The translations under genes were made by a program, and so were the position numbers. From positions 69,040 through 133,039 of the forward strand of contig NZ_JALJRK010000008.1 in NCBI RefSeq assembly GCF_024519725.1: a stretch of 64,000 nucleotides of DNA, written 5' to 3'. This document shows, one piece after another, positions 53,455-61,075 of the stretch (position 1 is the stretch's first letter; each line of letters begins with the position of its first letter). The notes under the pieces are model-generated. The model saw only the letters and a program-made list of their open reading frames with translations. It was not told the origin of the DNA and searched no databases. This stretch comes from Microvirga sp. Mcv34. Lineage in GTDB: Bacteria; Pseudomonadota; Alphaproteobacteria; Rhizobiales; Beijerinckiaceae.

Positions 53455-54294
53455 CTAGCCGTTGTTTTTCTCCGACGCCACGGACGGCAGGTCGAGACGG
53501 GAGGCCAGGGCATTGTCGCCGAGGGCGGCGAAAGGTCCGTTCCGATAGCCTTTGTCCTCATGGCCATAGGTCAGGGGAACGCCGCCGGGTCCGACGACGC
53601 TGCCGCCGGCGCAGGTCAGGATGTGGTCGCCCGCCGCCGTGTCCCATTCCATGGTCGGGCCGCAGCGCACATAGACGTCTGCCTCGCCGGACGCGATGAG
53701 GCAGAATTTCAGGGCGGACGAGGTCATGCGCCGCGTACCAATCGACAGAGCCGAGAGGCAGACCTCCGTGGCATTGTCGCCATGGCGGCGGCTGACCAGG
53801 GCGACGAGGTCCTTCTCGGGGGCCGGGCGGACCTTCGCCTCGTGCCAGTCGAACTCCGACGTCCCATTGGGCAGGACGCTCGTCCGGGCTGTCGTTCCGG
53901 CGATCCAGATCGCTCCCATGGCCGGAGCGGCCACGACGGCCGCCACGGGCCTCTCGCCCCGGATCAGGGCGATGTTGACGCTGTATTCACCGGTGCCGCG
54001 GATGAAGTCGCCCGTGCCGTCGAGGGGATCGACCAGGAAGAAGGAAGCGTCGGTATGTTCGGCGCTGCAGGTCTCCTCCGCCACGACCGGAACCCCAGGC
54101 CAGGCTTCTTCAAGCCGCTTGAGGATCAGCTGCTCGGCGGCCAAGTCCGCCGCCGTCGTGGGGGTTCCGTCATCCTTGATGCGCTGGTCGAGGAAGGCCG
54201 TCTCCATGCCGCGCAGGACGCGGCCCGCCTCGACGGCGATGTGAGCGAGCTTCAGGGCGATTTCGTCCGGGTTCTGACCATCGAAGCGCATCAT
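53455..54294 (-). CDS. cysQ: 3'(2'),5'-bisphosphate nucleotidase, CysQ/inositol monophosphatase family
   Basis: 279 aa. Lithium-sensitive phosphatase fold: VVAEETCS (metal Glu), DPLDGTGDFIRGTGEYSVNI (metal Asp cluster) and MEWDTAAGDHILTCAGG (C-terminal Asp). CysQ removes phosphate from PAP formed during sulfate assimilation. Neighbouring inositol-phosphatase-like families share these motifs; the spacing favours CysQ. Convergent with DUF2239, 21 bases between stops. Confidence 0.85.
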   Translation of the reverse strand: MMRFDGQNPDEIALKLAHIAVEAGRVLRGMETAFLDQRIKDDGTPTTAADLAAEQLILKRLEEAWPGVPVVAEETCSAEHTDASFFLVDPLDGTGDFIRGTGEYSVNIALIRGERPVAAVVAAPAMGAIWIAGTTARTSVLPNGTSEFDWHEAKVRPAPEKDLVALVSRRHGDNATEVCLSALSIGTRRMTSSALKFCLIASGEADVYVRCGPTMEWDTAAGDHILTCAGGSVVGPGGVPLTYGHEDKGYRNGPFAALGDNALASRLDLPSVASEKNNG

Positions 54295-54466
54295 GGCTTT
54301 GTGCCCGTTCCCTCAAGTTCTGTCGATCTCTTTTTGCCCGCTTCCCAAAGAACTCATAGCCGGGTATCCGGGTTCACGTTCTCTTTCCTGTTTGGCTGTA
54401 TGGATACGCGTCGAAATCTCGATTTCATGAACATATAGCTGACATTACGGTGCCTCCGGAGCCCTC

Positions 54467-55108
54467 ATGGCCACGATCTCGCTCGATTCGCTCGACCTCG
54501 CCGCTCTCCTCTGCTCGCGCGTCTGTCATGACGTGATTTCGCCGGTGGGCGCGATCGTCAACGGTCTCGAGGTCCTCGAGGATGACAGCGATGCCTCCAT
54601 GCGCGATTTCGCGCTCGACCTGATCCAGAAGAGCGCCAAGCAAGCCTCCGCGCGTCTCCAGTTCGCGCGCCTCGCCTTCGGGGCCGCCGGATCGGCTGGT
54701 GCCTCCATCGATCTCGGTGACGCCGAGCAGGTCGCTCGCGGGCTCTTCCTGGACGACAAGATCAGCTTCTCCTGGTCGTCGCCTCGGCTCCTGTTCCCGA
54801 AGAATCGGGTGAAGCTCCTGCTTAATCTGGTCATGATCGCCACTACGGCGATCCCGCGGGGTGGCTCGATCGCCGTGACCGTGACGGGCGACGCGGAAAA
54901 CTGCGCCTTCACGCTGGTGTCGAAGGGCCTCAATGCCCGCATTCCCGCCCATTCCGAAGCGCTGCTCGCCGGGGATTCAGAATCCGGAACGGTCGATGCC
55001 CACGGTATCCAGGTCTATTACGCCGGCATGGTCGCCCGCGCCTCGAACATGAGCATCGCGTTCGGCATCGAGGGCGACGAGGTGACGATCAAGGCCGCGA
55101 CGGTTTGA
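54467..55108 (+). CDS. chpT: histidine phosphotransferase ChpT
   Basis: Passes phosphate from the hybrid kinase CckA to CtrA and CpdR in the alphaproteobacterial cell-cycle relay. 213 aa. The DHp-like helix carries the phospho-histidine in LLCSRVCHDVISPVGAIVNG (about residue 22), followed by a degenerate HATPase-like domain that does not bind ATP in the family (VKLLLNLVMIATTAIPRGG). ctrA lies 500 bases away on the opposite strand, so substrate and phosphodonor are encoded side by side. Confidence 0.92.
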   Translation: MATISLDSLDLAALLCSRVCHDVISPVGAIVNGLEVLEDDSDASMRDFALDLIQKSAKQASARLQFARLAFGAAGSAGASIDLGDAEQVARGLFLDDKISFSWSSPRLLFPKNRVKLLLNLVMIATTAIPRGGSIAVTVTGDAENCAFTLVSKGLNARIPAHSEALLAGDSESGTVDAHGIQVYYAGMVARASNMSIAFGIEGDEVTIKAATV

Positions 55109-55118
55109 TCGCCGGTCC

Positions 55119-55568
55119 TCACGCCTTGTAGGCGACGAGGACCGCGCCCGACGCGATAAGCGCGATGCCGATCCAGTTCGGCATCGCCAGCTTCTCTCCA
55201 AGAAAGAGCACGCCGAAAAGGGCGACGAGCACGACGCTGAGCTTGTCGATCGGAGCGACGCGCGCCGCATCGCCGAGCTTCAAGGCCCGGAAGTAGCAGA
55301 GCCAGGATGCGCCCGTCGCGAGACCCGACAGGACGAGGAAGAGATAGGTCCTGCCGGAGACGGATGTCGGAGCCTGCCATTGGCCGGTCGCAACCAGGAT
55401 TGAACCGAGCACGACCAGGATCACGATGGTCCGAACGAAGGTCGCGAAATCCGAATTGATGTTCTCGATGCCGACCTTGGCGAAGATGGCCGTCAGGGCC
55501 GCAAAGGCGGCGGAGAGCAGGGCCCAGAACTGCCACGACAAAAGAACGGATTTCACGTGAACCTCCAT
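55119..55568 (-). CDS. single-repeat EamA-type drug/metabolite transporter
   Basis: 149 aa with five hydrophobic helices, i.e. one EamA repeat rather than the usual two: FWALLSAAFAALTAIFAKVG, FVRTIVILVVLGSILVATGQ, TYLFLVLSGLATGASWLCYF, LSVVLVALFGVLFLGEKLAM and WIGIALIASGAVLVAYKA. Such half-size proteins probably dimerise. Substrate unknown. The ATG at 55568 is preceded by the ctrA terminator, so it has its own promoter or is fed by read-through. Confidence 0.85.
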   Translation of the reverse strand: MEVHVKSVLLSWQFWALLSAAFAALTAIFAKVGIENINSDFATFVRTIVILVVLGSILVATGQWQAPTSVSGRTYLFLVLSGLATGASWLCYFRALKLGDAARVAPIDKLSVVLVALFGVLFLGEKLAMPNWIGIALIASGAVLVAYKA

Positions 55569-55580
55569 GCCGTTCAAAAC

Positions 55581-55611
55581 AAAAAAGCCCGGACTGCAGC
55601 CGGGCTTTTTT
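55581..55611 (-). terminator. terminator of ctrA
   Basis: AAAAAAGCCCGG and CCGGGCTTTTTT around ACTGCAG: a 12-bp stem with T runs on either strand, 23 bases past the ctrA stop. Confidence 0.92.
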
Positions 55612-55633
55612 GTTTTCCTGCCGATCGCAACGA

Positions 55634-56335
55634 TCAGATTGCGATGCGCTCTTCCGCCTCGTTCGGCTCGCGCAGCACATAGCCGCGGCCCCAGACCGTT
55701 TCGATGTAGTTACGGCCCTGCGAGGCATTGGCAAGCTTCTTGCGCAGCTTGCAGATGAAGACGTCGATGATCTTCAGCTCCGGCTCGTCCATGCCGCCGT
55801 AGAGGTGGTTGAGGAACATCTCCTTCGTCAGGGTCGTGCCCTTGCGAAGAGAGAGGAGCTCCAGCATCTGGTATTCCTTGCCGGTCAGGTGCACGCGGGC
55901 GCCGCCGACTTCGACCGTCTTGGTGTCGAGGTTCACGATCAGGTCGCCGGTGGTGATCACCGACTGGGCGTGGCCCTTCGACCGGCGGACGATGGCATGG
56001 ATGCGGGCCACCATCTCGTCCTTGTGGAACGGCTTGGTGAGATAATCGTCGGCGCCGAAGCCGAGGCCCTTCACCTTGTCCTCGATACCGGCCATGCCGG
56101 AGAGGATCAGGATCGGCGTCTTCACCTTCGCGACGCGGAGCGTCCGCAGGACCTCGTAGCCCGACATGTCGGGGAGGTTCAGGTCGAGAAGGATAATGTC
56201 GTAGTCGTAGAGCTTGCCGAGGTCGATGCCCTCTTCGCCGAGATCCGTCGTATAAATGTTGAAGTTCTCGGACTTCAGCATCAGTTCGATGCTTTGCGCA
56301 GTCGCGCTGTCGTCTTCAATCAGAAGTACGCGCAT
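55634..56335 (-). CDS. ctrA: cell-cycle master response regulator CtrA
   Basis: OmpR-type regulator that controls replication, division and flagellar genes. 233 aa from the ATG at 56335. Receiver: [20 protein letters not shown], phospho-aspartate in [13 protein letters not shown] (residue 51), lysine in [10 protein letters not shown]. The winged-helix output from about residue 125 has [20 protein letters not shown] and [16 protein letters not shown]. The upstream in-frame extension is the 5' region, not coding. The long upstream region carries a TTAACCAT half-site and three GATTC methylation-type sites. Confidence 0.97.
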   Translation of the reverse strand: MRVLLIEDDSATAQSIELMLKSENFNIYTTDLGEEGIDLGKLYDYDIILLDLNLPDMSGYEVLRTLRVAKVKTPILILSGMAGIEDKVKGLGFGADDYLTKPFHKDEMVARIHAIVRRSKGHAQSVITTGDLIVNLDTKTVEVGGARVHLTGKEYQMLELLSLRKGTTLTKEMFLNHLYGGMDEPELKIIDVFICKLRKKLANASQGRNYIETVWGRGYVLREPNEAEERIAI

Positions 56336-56854
56336 GTTCAATCCCCAGCCCTTGCCCTTGAGCCTTCGAGCAGCAGACAGCCACCCATCCGCCACCGGGC
56401 CTGCGGCGGATGCTCTTCTGAACTGATTCGAAACGCTAATGCAGAATGGTTAACAAACACTGATTCTGGGATGCAAGCGCTTAACGACCTTGAGAGGCAG
56501 ATCATCTGCCGAAGGCGATTATCCTGTGGATTCTGGGTAACCATGGGGAACCGCCTCACATCATCCCAAATTCTTGTAACCTAAGCGTTTCAGGTGAACC
56601 CGGAGGCGGACCCGAAGCGGCCGCACCCGTGATCGAGCCAGTCTTAACGAAATCGGTAAACGAAAGGTTTACGAGGCCCGGCGGCTGTCGGCCCGGCGTA
56701 CGGCACCCCTGAGGTGAGCACAGGGGATAGGAAATTTTTTGTCGCAGCCGGTAAGGAAAGCTCAACTTCCATGGGCGAAGGTGATGCATGTCTGGCGGAT
56801 AACTGAGCGATCCGTGAGATGCCGTGAAACAGCGACGTGTGGAGTTCAATCAAG
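56336..56854. promoter_or_regulatory. ctrA/fliJ intergenic control region
   Basis: 519 bases between divergent genes. On the ctrA side: reverse-strand GTTAACCAT (56446-56454), the CtrA half-motif, and GATTC at 56425, 56462 and 56529, matching the GANTC target of CcrM. On the fliJ side: TTAAC at 56644 and a dyad GTAAAC-N5-GTTTAC (56656-56672). The length exceeds what two simple promoters need. Sites are seen directly; their use is inferred from Caulobacter and rhizobia. Confidence 0.6.
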
Positions 56855-57244
56855 ATGAAGTCGCGGGATACGCTCATCCGCCTCAAGCGTTTTCAGGTCG
56901 ACGAGAAGCGTCGCCGGGTTGCGCAGATCGAGATGATGATTTCTGAGTTCGACCGCATGGCGGCTGACCTGGACCGGGAAATCGCCGCGGAGGAGCAGAA
57001 GGCCGGCATTGCCGACCCCAACCACTTTGCCTATCCGACCTACGCGCGCGCTGCGGCCCAGAGGCGGGACAACCTCCGCCATTCGGCCCAGAACCTGCAC
57101 ATCCAGCTCGACGATGCGAAGGCCGAGCTCGGCGAAGCCTTCGAGGAACTCAAGAAGGCGGAGAGCCTGGAAGACCGCGAGCGGAGTCTCGATGCCGCCA
57201 TCGCCCAGGCCGGGCATGGCCGCGCGGTTCGCGCCTCCGCCTGA
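56855..57244 (+). CDS. fliJ: flagellar export chaperone FliJ
   Basis: 129 aa, almost wholly coiled coil: LIRLKRFQVDEKRRRVAQIE, MMISEFDRMAADLDREIAAE, DAKAELGEAFEELKKAESLE. Start MKSRDTLIRLKRFQVDEK and length fit the Rhizobiales FliJ type, a general chaperone/escort of the flagellar export ATPase FliI. No other structural flagellar gene lies nearby; its place opposite ctrA is consistent with CtrA control. A convergent terminator follows. Confidence 0.82.
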   Translation: MKSRDTLIRLKRFQVDEKRRRVAQIEMMISEFDRMAADLDREIAAEEQKAGIADPNHFAYPTYARAAAQRRDNLRHSAQNLHIQLDDAKAELGEAFEELKKAESLEDRERSLDAAIAQAGHGRAVRASA

Positions 57245-57268
57245 TCATCTGCTCGCACGAAATCGACG

Positions 57269-57299
57269 AAAGGGCGTGTCCGGACAGGACGCGCCCTTT
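57269..57299. terminator. bidirectional terminator between fliJ and GNAT
   Basis: AAAGGGCGTGTCC and GGACGCGCCCTTT form a 13-bp stem (one G-T pair) around GGACA. Confidence 0.82.
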
Positions 57300-57301
57300 C
57301 C

Positions 57302-57925
57302 CTATGCCCGGGAGCCCAAGACCGGAATGTGAGGCGCTGCCTTCAGAGGCAGGAAGCCGAGAAGACGCGGATCGTCGTCCACCTCGATGGCGCGGCGGTA
57401 CGGCGTGAAGCCCGAGCGTATGTAGAAGGGCAGGGCACCCGGCGAGTCGAGGGTGCAGGTATGCACAAAGAAGCGCTCGACCGGGGCGGCGAAAGCGCGG
57501 GCGATGGCTTCGCTCATCAGGAAACGCCCGGCCCCCTGGCCGATGAAGCTCGGAACCAGCCCGAGGAAGGCCAGTTCCACCTCTCCCTCGGTGCGGAAAT
57601 CGAGTTCGAGCAGGCCGACGTCGGCCGTGCCGTCGTACAGGGCATACGCCTCGACCTTGGAATCGTCGAGGATGGCCGCCAGTTCATCGTCCGGCATCAT
57701 CGCCCGACTGAACCACAGCCATGGCTCCCCGACCGTCCTGAACAGCGCCCGATAGCGCGGATGGTCCTGGTCGATCCGCTGCAGGCTCCAGTTCTCCGGC
57801 TTGCGGAACGGCGGCAGTCCGGGGTGCTCGCGCATCTCCAGATAGGTGACGATCGTCGCGATCTTCCCGTCCGGCAGGTCGGTGTACCCATTGAGGTCGA
57901 GTGTCGGTGCAGGTTCCGCCGTCAT
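57302..57925 (-). CDS. GNAT family N-acetyltransferase
   Basis: 207 aa. The acetyl-CoA site reads VELAFLGLVPSFIGQGAGRF followed by LMSEAIARAFA, with HTCTLDSPGALPFYIRSGFT as the C-terminal strand and helix. The N-terminal 60 residues form an extra strand/helix unit (GYTDLPDGKIATIVTYLEMR). Substrate unknown. Monocistronic, convergent with fliJ. Confidence 0.85.
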   Translation of the reverse strand: MTAEPAPTLDLNGYTDLPDGKIATIVTYLEMREHPGLPPFRKPENWSLQRIDQDHPRYRALFRTVGEPWLWFSRAMMPDDELAAILDDSKVEAYALYDGTADVGLLELDFRTEGEVELAFLGLVPSFIGQGAGRFLMSEAIARAFAAPVERFFVHTCTLDSPGALPFYIRSGFTPYRRAIEVDDDPRLLGFLPLKAAPHIPVLGSRA

Positions 57926-58154
57926 GTGTCCATGCCTTCGGGAAGCGGTGAAGAAGAGGAGCTGCCCTGCTTCTTAAGGCGATTGTTGCCGCACGTCACG
58001 CATCGTCAGGCAGCCTCGAGATCGCTGGTGAATCTCTCCCGTGTGGCGGATGCCGGCCTTGGACCTTATGTCATGCCCCGGCAAGGCATAATCCCCTTGC
58101 AGAACCAAGGGATTGTAGGCACAGAAGAAACAACGAGGGAGTTCTGCCGGCTCG

Positions 58155-59168
58155 ATGAAGAATGTGCGTGAGTTCATTTGGCCCATGATCGGGCTGCTTG
58201 CAGTCGTCGTGTCGTGCTGGCTTCTTTATCGTGAATTGCGGGGGATGTCCCTCGACGACGTCTGGGACAGCCTGACGGCCGTTCCGTCGCACCGCTACGC
58301 CCTCGCGGCGCTCTCCACCCTCGTGGCCTATGCGGCCTTGGCCTGGTACGACCGGATCGCCTTGCTGCACCTGGGAGTGCGCCACATCTCGTGGCTGTTC
58401 GTGTCGGTCACGTCGTTCACGACCTATGCCCTGTCTCACAACATCGGCGCGTCGGTCTTCTCCGGCGCCGTCGTGCGGTATAGGGCCTATACGTCGAAAG
58501 GCTTGAGTGCGCCGCAGATCGCCGTGCTGGTGGCCCTGTGCTCCTTCACCTTCGGTCTCGGCACCATTCTGCTCGGCGGTGTCGTGCTGGTGGCGGATCC
58601 GACCCTGCTGCACCGGCTTGAGGATCTCCTGCCCCCGATGCTCACCAACCCGGCGACGGCCCGCGTCGTCGGATTCCTGCTTCTCGGTTTCGTCGCGCTG
58701 TACGTGGTGGGGTCCATCCTGCACCTGCCGCCGATCGTCATCCGCAAGGCGAAGCTGGAATATCCCCGCCCCGCCGTGATGGTGCGCCAGCTGATCGCCG
58801 CACCGCTCGAACTCCTGGGCGCCGCCGGCATCATCTATTTCGTGCTCCCTGCCCATCTGGAGCCGAGCTTCATCATCGTGCTGGCGGTCTTTCTGGCTTC
58901 CTTCTCGGCCGCCCTGGTCAGCCATGCGCCCGGCGGGCTCGGCGTGTTCGAGCTGGTCTTCCTGACGGCCATGCCGGACATTCCCAAGGCCGACGTGCTG
59001 GCGGCCCTCATCATCTTCCGCCTCTTCTACCTGCTCATCCCCTTCGCCCTCTCCCTCGTGGTCGTGCTGATGTTCGAGCGCGCACGCCTGGCCCAGGCCT
59101 GGCGCGGGCGGGCGGGTACTCCCGACGGCGCCGTGCCGCCGCCGCCTCTGTCCTCCTCCGAGAAATGA
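58155..59168 (+). CDS. lysylphosphatidylglycerol synthase-type transmembrane protein (YbhN/UPF0104)
   Basis: 337 aa, eight or more helices. Family blocks are FTTYALSHNIGASVFSGAVV with RYRAYTSKGLS, GTILLGGVVLVADPTL, and SFSAALVSHAPGGLGVFELV near residue 250. This is the flippase domain of MprF without the synthase part; stand-alone versions are thought to move lipids. The stop overlaps the methyltransferase start by four bases, so the pair forms a coupled unit of unknown pathway. Confidence 0.87.
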   Translation: MKNVREFIWPMIGLLAVVVSCWLLYRELRGMSLDDVWDSLTAVPSHRYALAALSTLVAYAALAWYDRIALLHLGVRHISWLFVSVTSFTTYALSHNIGASVFSGAVVRYRAYTSKGLSAPQIAVLVALCSFTFGLGTILLGGVVLVADPTLLHRLEDLLPPMLTNPATARVVGFLLLGFVALYVVGSILHLPPIVIRKAKLEYPRPAVMVRQLIAAPLELLGAAGIIYFVLPAHLEPSFIIVLAVFLASFSAALVSHAPGGLGVFELVFLTAMPDIPKADVLAALIIFRLFYLLIPFALSLVVVLMFERARLAQAWRGRAGTPDGAVPPPPLSSSEK

Positions 59169-59992
59169 GCCCTTTCTGGCGGCGCCTGCGCTTCGGCCTC
59201 TCGACGCTTCTGGGCATCAGGCGGCTCGGCTTCTTCATCCCATACCGCTACGCGGAGAGCGTCGAAGCGCAGGACTACCCGGCCCTGCTCCCGCTGTTCG
59301 AGACCGCGCGGCCTCGCTTCGCCGGGGTGGTCGACGCCATCGAGAGCCAGGCAGATGATCTGCGCTCCATCCTGCGGGGCAGGGGGCCTGCGCGCTTCGA
59401 CCAGAGCTGGTTCCCGCGTCTCGATGCGGCCGCCGCCTATGCTATCGTCCGCCGGGAGAAGCCACGCCGGATCGTGGAGATCGGTTCCGGCCATTCGACC
59501 CGCTTCATGGCCCAGGCGGTCCAGGACGGAGGTCTTGCAACCCGCATCACCTGCATCGATCCTGCGCCGCGGGCGACGTTGCGGAAGCTCGATGTGGAGC
59601 ACCGGCAATTGCTCCTGCGGGATGCGGATCCGGGCGTGTCCGGGGCTCTGGAGGCCGGGGACATCCTCTTCATCGATTCCAGCCACATCGCCATGCCCGG
59701 CACAGATGTGGACCGCCTCTTCCTCGACGTGCTGCCCCGCCTCGCGGGCGGGATCCTGGTCCACATCCACGACATCACGCTCCCGAATGCCTATCCGATG
59801 GTCTGGGACTGGCGGGGGTATAACGAGCAATTGCTCGTCGGGGCACTGCTGCAGGGGGGCGGCTACGACCTCGTCTTCGCGAGCCATTATGTGGCGAGCA
59901 CCGGGGACGACACCCTGTCCCGGGGCATCATGTCCGAACTGCCCCTCGTTCCTGGCGCGCATGAGACCAGCCTGTGGCTGAGGAAGAGGTAG
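59165..59992 (+). CDS. class I SAM-dependent methyltransferase-like protein
   Basis: 275 aa. SAM motif I is RIVEIGSGHSTRFMAQAVQD (about residues 99-118), followed by ITCIDPAPR with the acidic residue that binds the ribose. DILFIDSSHIAMPGTDVDRL and GILVHIHDITLPN fit the methyltransferase-24 type. Substrate unknown. Coupled to the lipid-flippase-like gene upstream, which hints at a lipid or envelope substrate by inference only. Confidence 0.82.
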   Translation: MSPFWRRLRFGLSTLLGIRRLGFFIPYRYAESVEAQDYPALLPLFETARPRFAGVVDAIESQADDLRSILRGRGPARFDQSWFPRLDAAAAYAIVRREKPRRIVEIGSGHSTRFMAQAVQDGGLATRITCIDPAPRATLRKLDVEHRQLLLRDADPGVSGALEAGDILFIDSSHIAMPGTDVDRLFLDVLPRLAGGILVHIHDITLPNAYPMVWDWRGYNEQLLVGALLQGGGYDLVFASHYVASTGDDTLSRGIMSELPLVPGAHETSLWLRKR

Positions 59993-59995
59993 GCC

Positions 59996-60295
59996 TCAGG
60001 CAACCACCGTAGGCCTCTGGCCCGGCTCCGGCACGGTGATGCCGGCTTCCATGTACTCGTTCAGCTTGTTGCGCAGGGTGCGGATCGAGATGCCGAGAAT
60101 CCGCGCGGCATGGGTTCGGTTGCCGAAGCAGGAGGCCAGGGTGTCGAGGATGAGATGACGCTCCACGTCGGCGATGGTGCGCCCAACCAGGATGCGCCGC
60201 AACACATCCATGGCCTGTTCCGGTTCGAGCGTCGTCGCACCTGCATTCGCCTGGGTTGAGCCTTGCTGTTCCAACGAATCCGAGGTGCCGAGCAC
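59996..60295 (-). CDS. FlbD-like regulator reduced to the Fis-type DNA-binding domain
   Basis: 99 aa, starting with GTG at 60295. Residues 30-85 (ILVGRTIADVERHLILDTLA, SCFGNRTHAARILGISIRTL, RNKLNEYMEAG) match the C-terminal helix-turn-helix of the flagellar activator FlbD almost motif for motif. The receiver and the AAA+ sigma-54 activation domains are absent. It can therefore bind DNA but not activate sigma-54 promoters by itself; repression or competition with a full-length regulator is plausible. It lies next to sciP, with a CtrA-like box 54 bases upstream. Confidence 0.82.
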   Translation of the reverse strand: MLGTSDSLEQQGSTQANAGATTLEPEQAMDVLRRILVGRTIADVERHLILDTLASCFGNRTHAARILGISIRTLRNKLNEYMEAGITVPEPGQRPTVVA

Positions 60296-60348
60296 GATGC
60301 GAGCCTGCCTTAAGGGAAGTGATTCAGGGATATATGCTCATTCTATGG

Positions 60349-60364
60349 TTAGGAAGGTCTTAAC
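60349..60364 (-). promoter_or_regulatory. CtrA-box-like site upstream of the FlbD-like gene
   Basis: On the reverse strand GTTAAGACCTTCCTAA: TTAA-N7-CTAA. A GATTC (60321-60325) lies between it and the start. Confidence 0.55.
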
Positions 60365-60384
60365 GGCCGAGCTTCCAGCCACTT

Positions 60385-60415
60385 AAAAAGGCGCCGGTCA
60401 GGTGACGGGCGCCTT
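60385..60415 (-). terminator. terminator of sciP
   Basis: AAGGCGCC/GGCGCCTT stem with an inner GTCA/TGAC pair, followed on the reverse strand by TTTTT, 22 bases past the sciP stop. Confidence 0.85.
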
Positions 60416-60437
60416 CTCGGAAGGGCTGTGAAGAGGC

Positions 60438-60713
60438 TTATTGGCGGTACTGCTGGATGCGCGTGGTGCGCAGGCCGGCCAAGCCATGCTGGTCGATGGA
60501 CATCTGCCAGCTCAGGAATTCCTCGGTGGTCAGCGTGTAGCGCTGGCAGGCCTCCTCGAGGCTGAGCAATCCGCCGCGGACGGCGGCTACGACCTCTGCC
60601 TTGCGACGGATGACCCAGCGGCGGGTGCTGGACGGGGGTAGGTCGGCAATCGTCAGGGGACTGCCGTCGGGCCCAATGACATACTTGACCCTTGGGCGGT
60701 GGGGTTCGGTCAT
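60438..60713 (-). CDS. sciP: CtrA inhibitor SciP (DUF1153)
   Basis: 91 aa from the ATG at 60713. Nearly the whole protein is the conserved DUF1153 block: RPRVKYVIGPDGSPLTIADL, TRRWVIRRKAEVVAAVRGGL, LSLEEACQRYTLTTEEFLSW and HGLAGLRTTRIQQYRQ. Caulobacter SciP binds CtrA and blocks its activation of target promoters. The gene lies 4 kb from ctrA, behind a CtrA-box-like site, and ends at a clear terminator. Confidence 0.95.
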   Translation of the reverse strand: MTEPHRPRVKYVIGPDGSPLTIADLPPSSTRRWVIRRKAEVVAAVRGGLLSLEEACQRYTLTTEEFLSWQMSIDQHGLAGLRTTRIQQYRQ

Positions 60714-61075
60714 GATACGCTCACACAAAAATTCAACGACCTGTGACAGGCTCGAACCTACGTGACGGGACTTAATGTTTCCCTAAGCCGATCAGGCGGT
60801 TACGAGAATGCCTAAGCTTAGCCATAAACGTTAACGTTGCCTTATTGCGGCGCATTTTCCCTTTAAGAATTGTGGCGCGGGAGCTCCGGACCTGGAAAAC
60901 CGGCCCGGCTTTCCGGGTTGCATCCGAAGCTTTTGATTCATGCCGGCGCGTCGTTTGCCGCAGGCCCGAAGATCCCCGTCAGCGAAAACGGGTCCACATT
61001 TGCGCACGATAGGTTATAGAAGGGCTTTGCAACCCCTCCCGTGCGCCGCCTTGAACGGCGCCTCTGGATGGAAAC
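60714..61075. promoter_or_regulatory. sciP/mnmA intergenic region with CtrA-like boxes
   Basis: 362 bases without a gene. TTAATGTTTCCCTAA at 60772-60786 (TTAA-N7-CTAA) stands about 60 bases upstream of sciP. AACGTTAACGTT (60827-60838) is a perfect 12-bp palindrome containing TTAA. The mnmA-side half has a degenerate dispersed-repeat fragment (GCGAAAACGGGTCCACATTT, 60980-60999). Confidence 0.6.
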
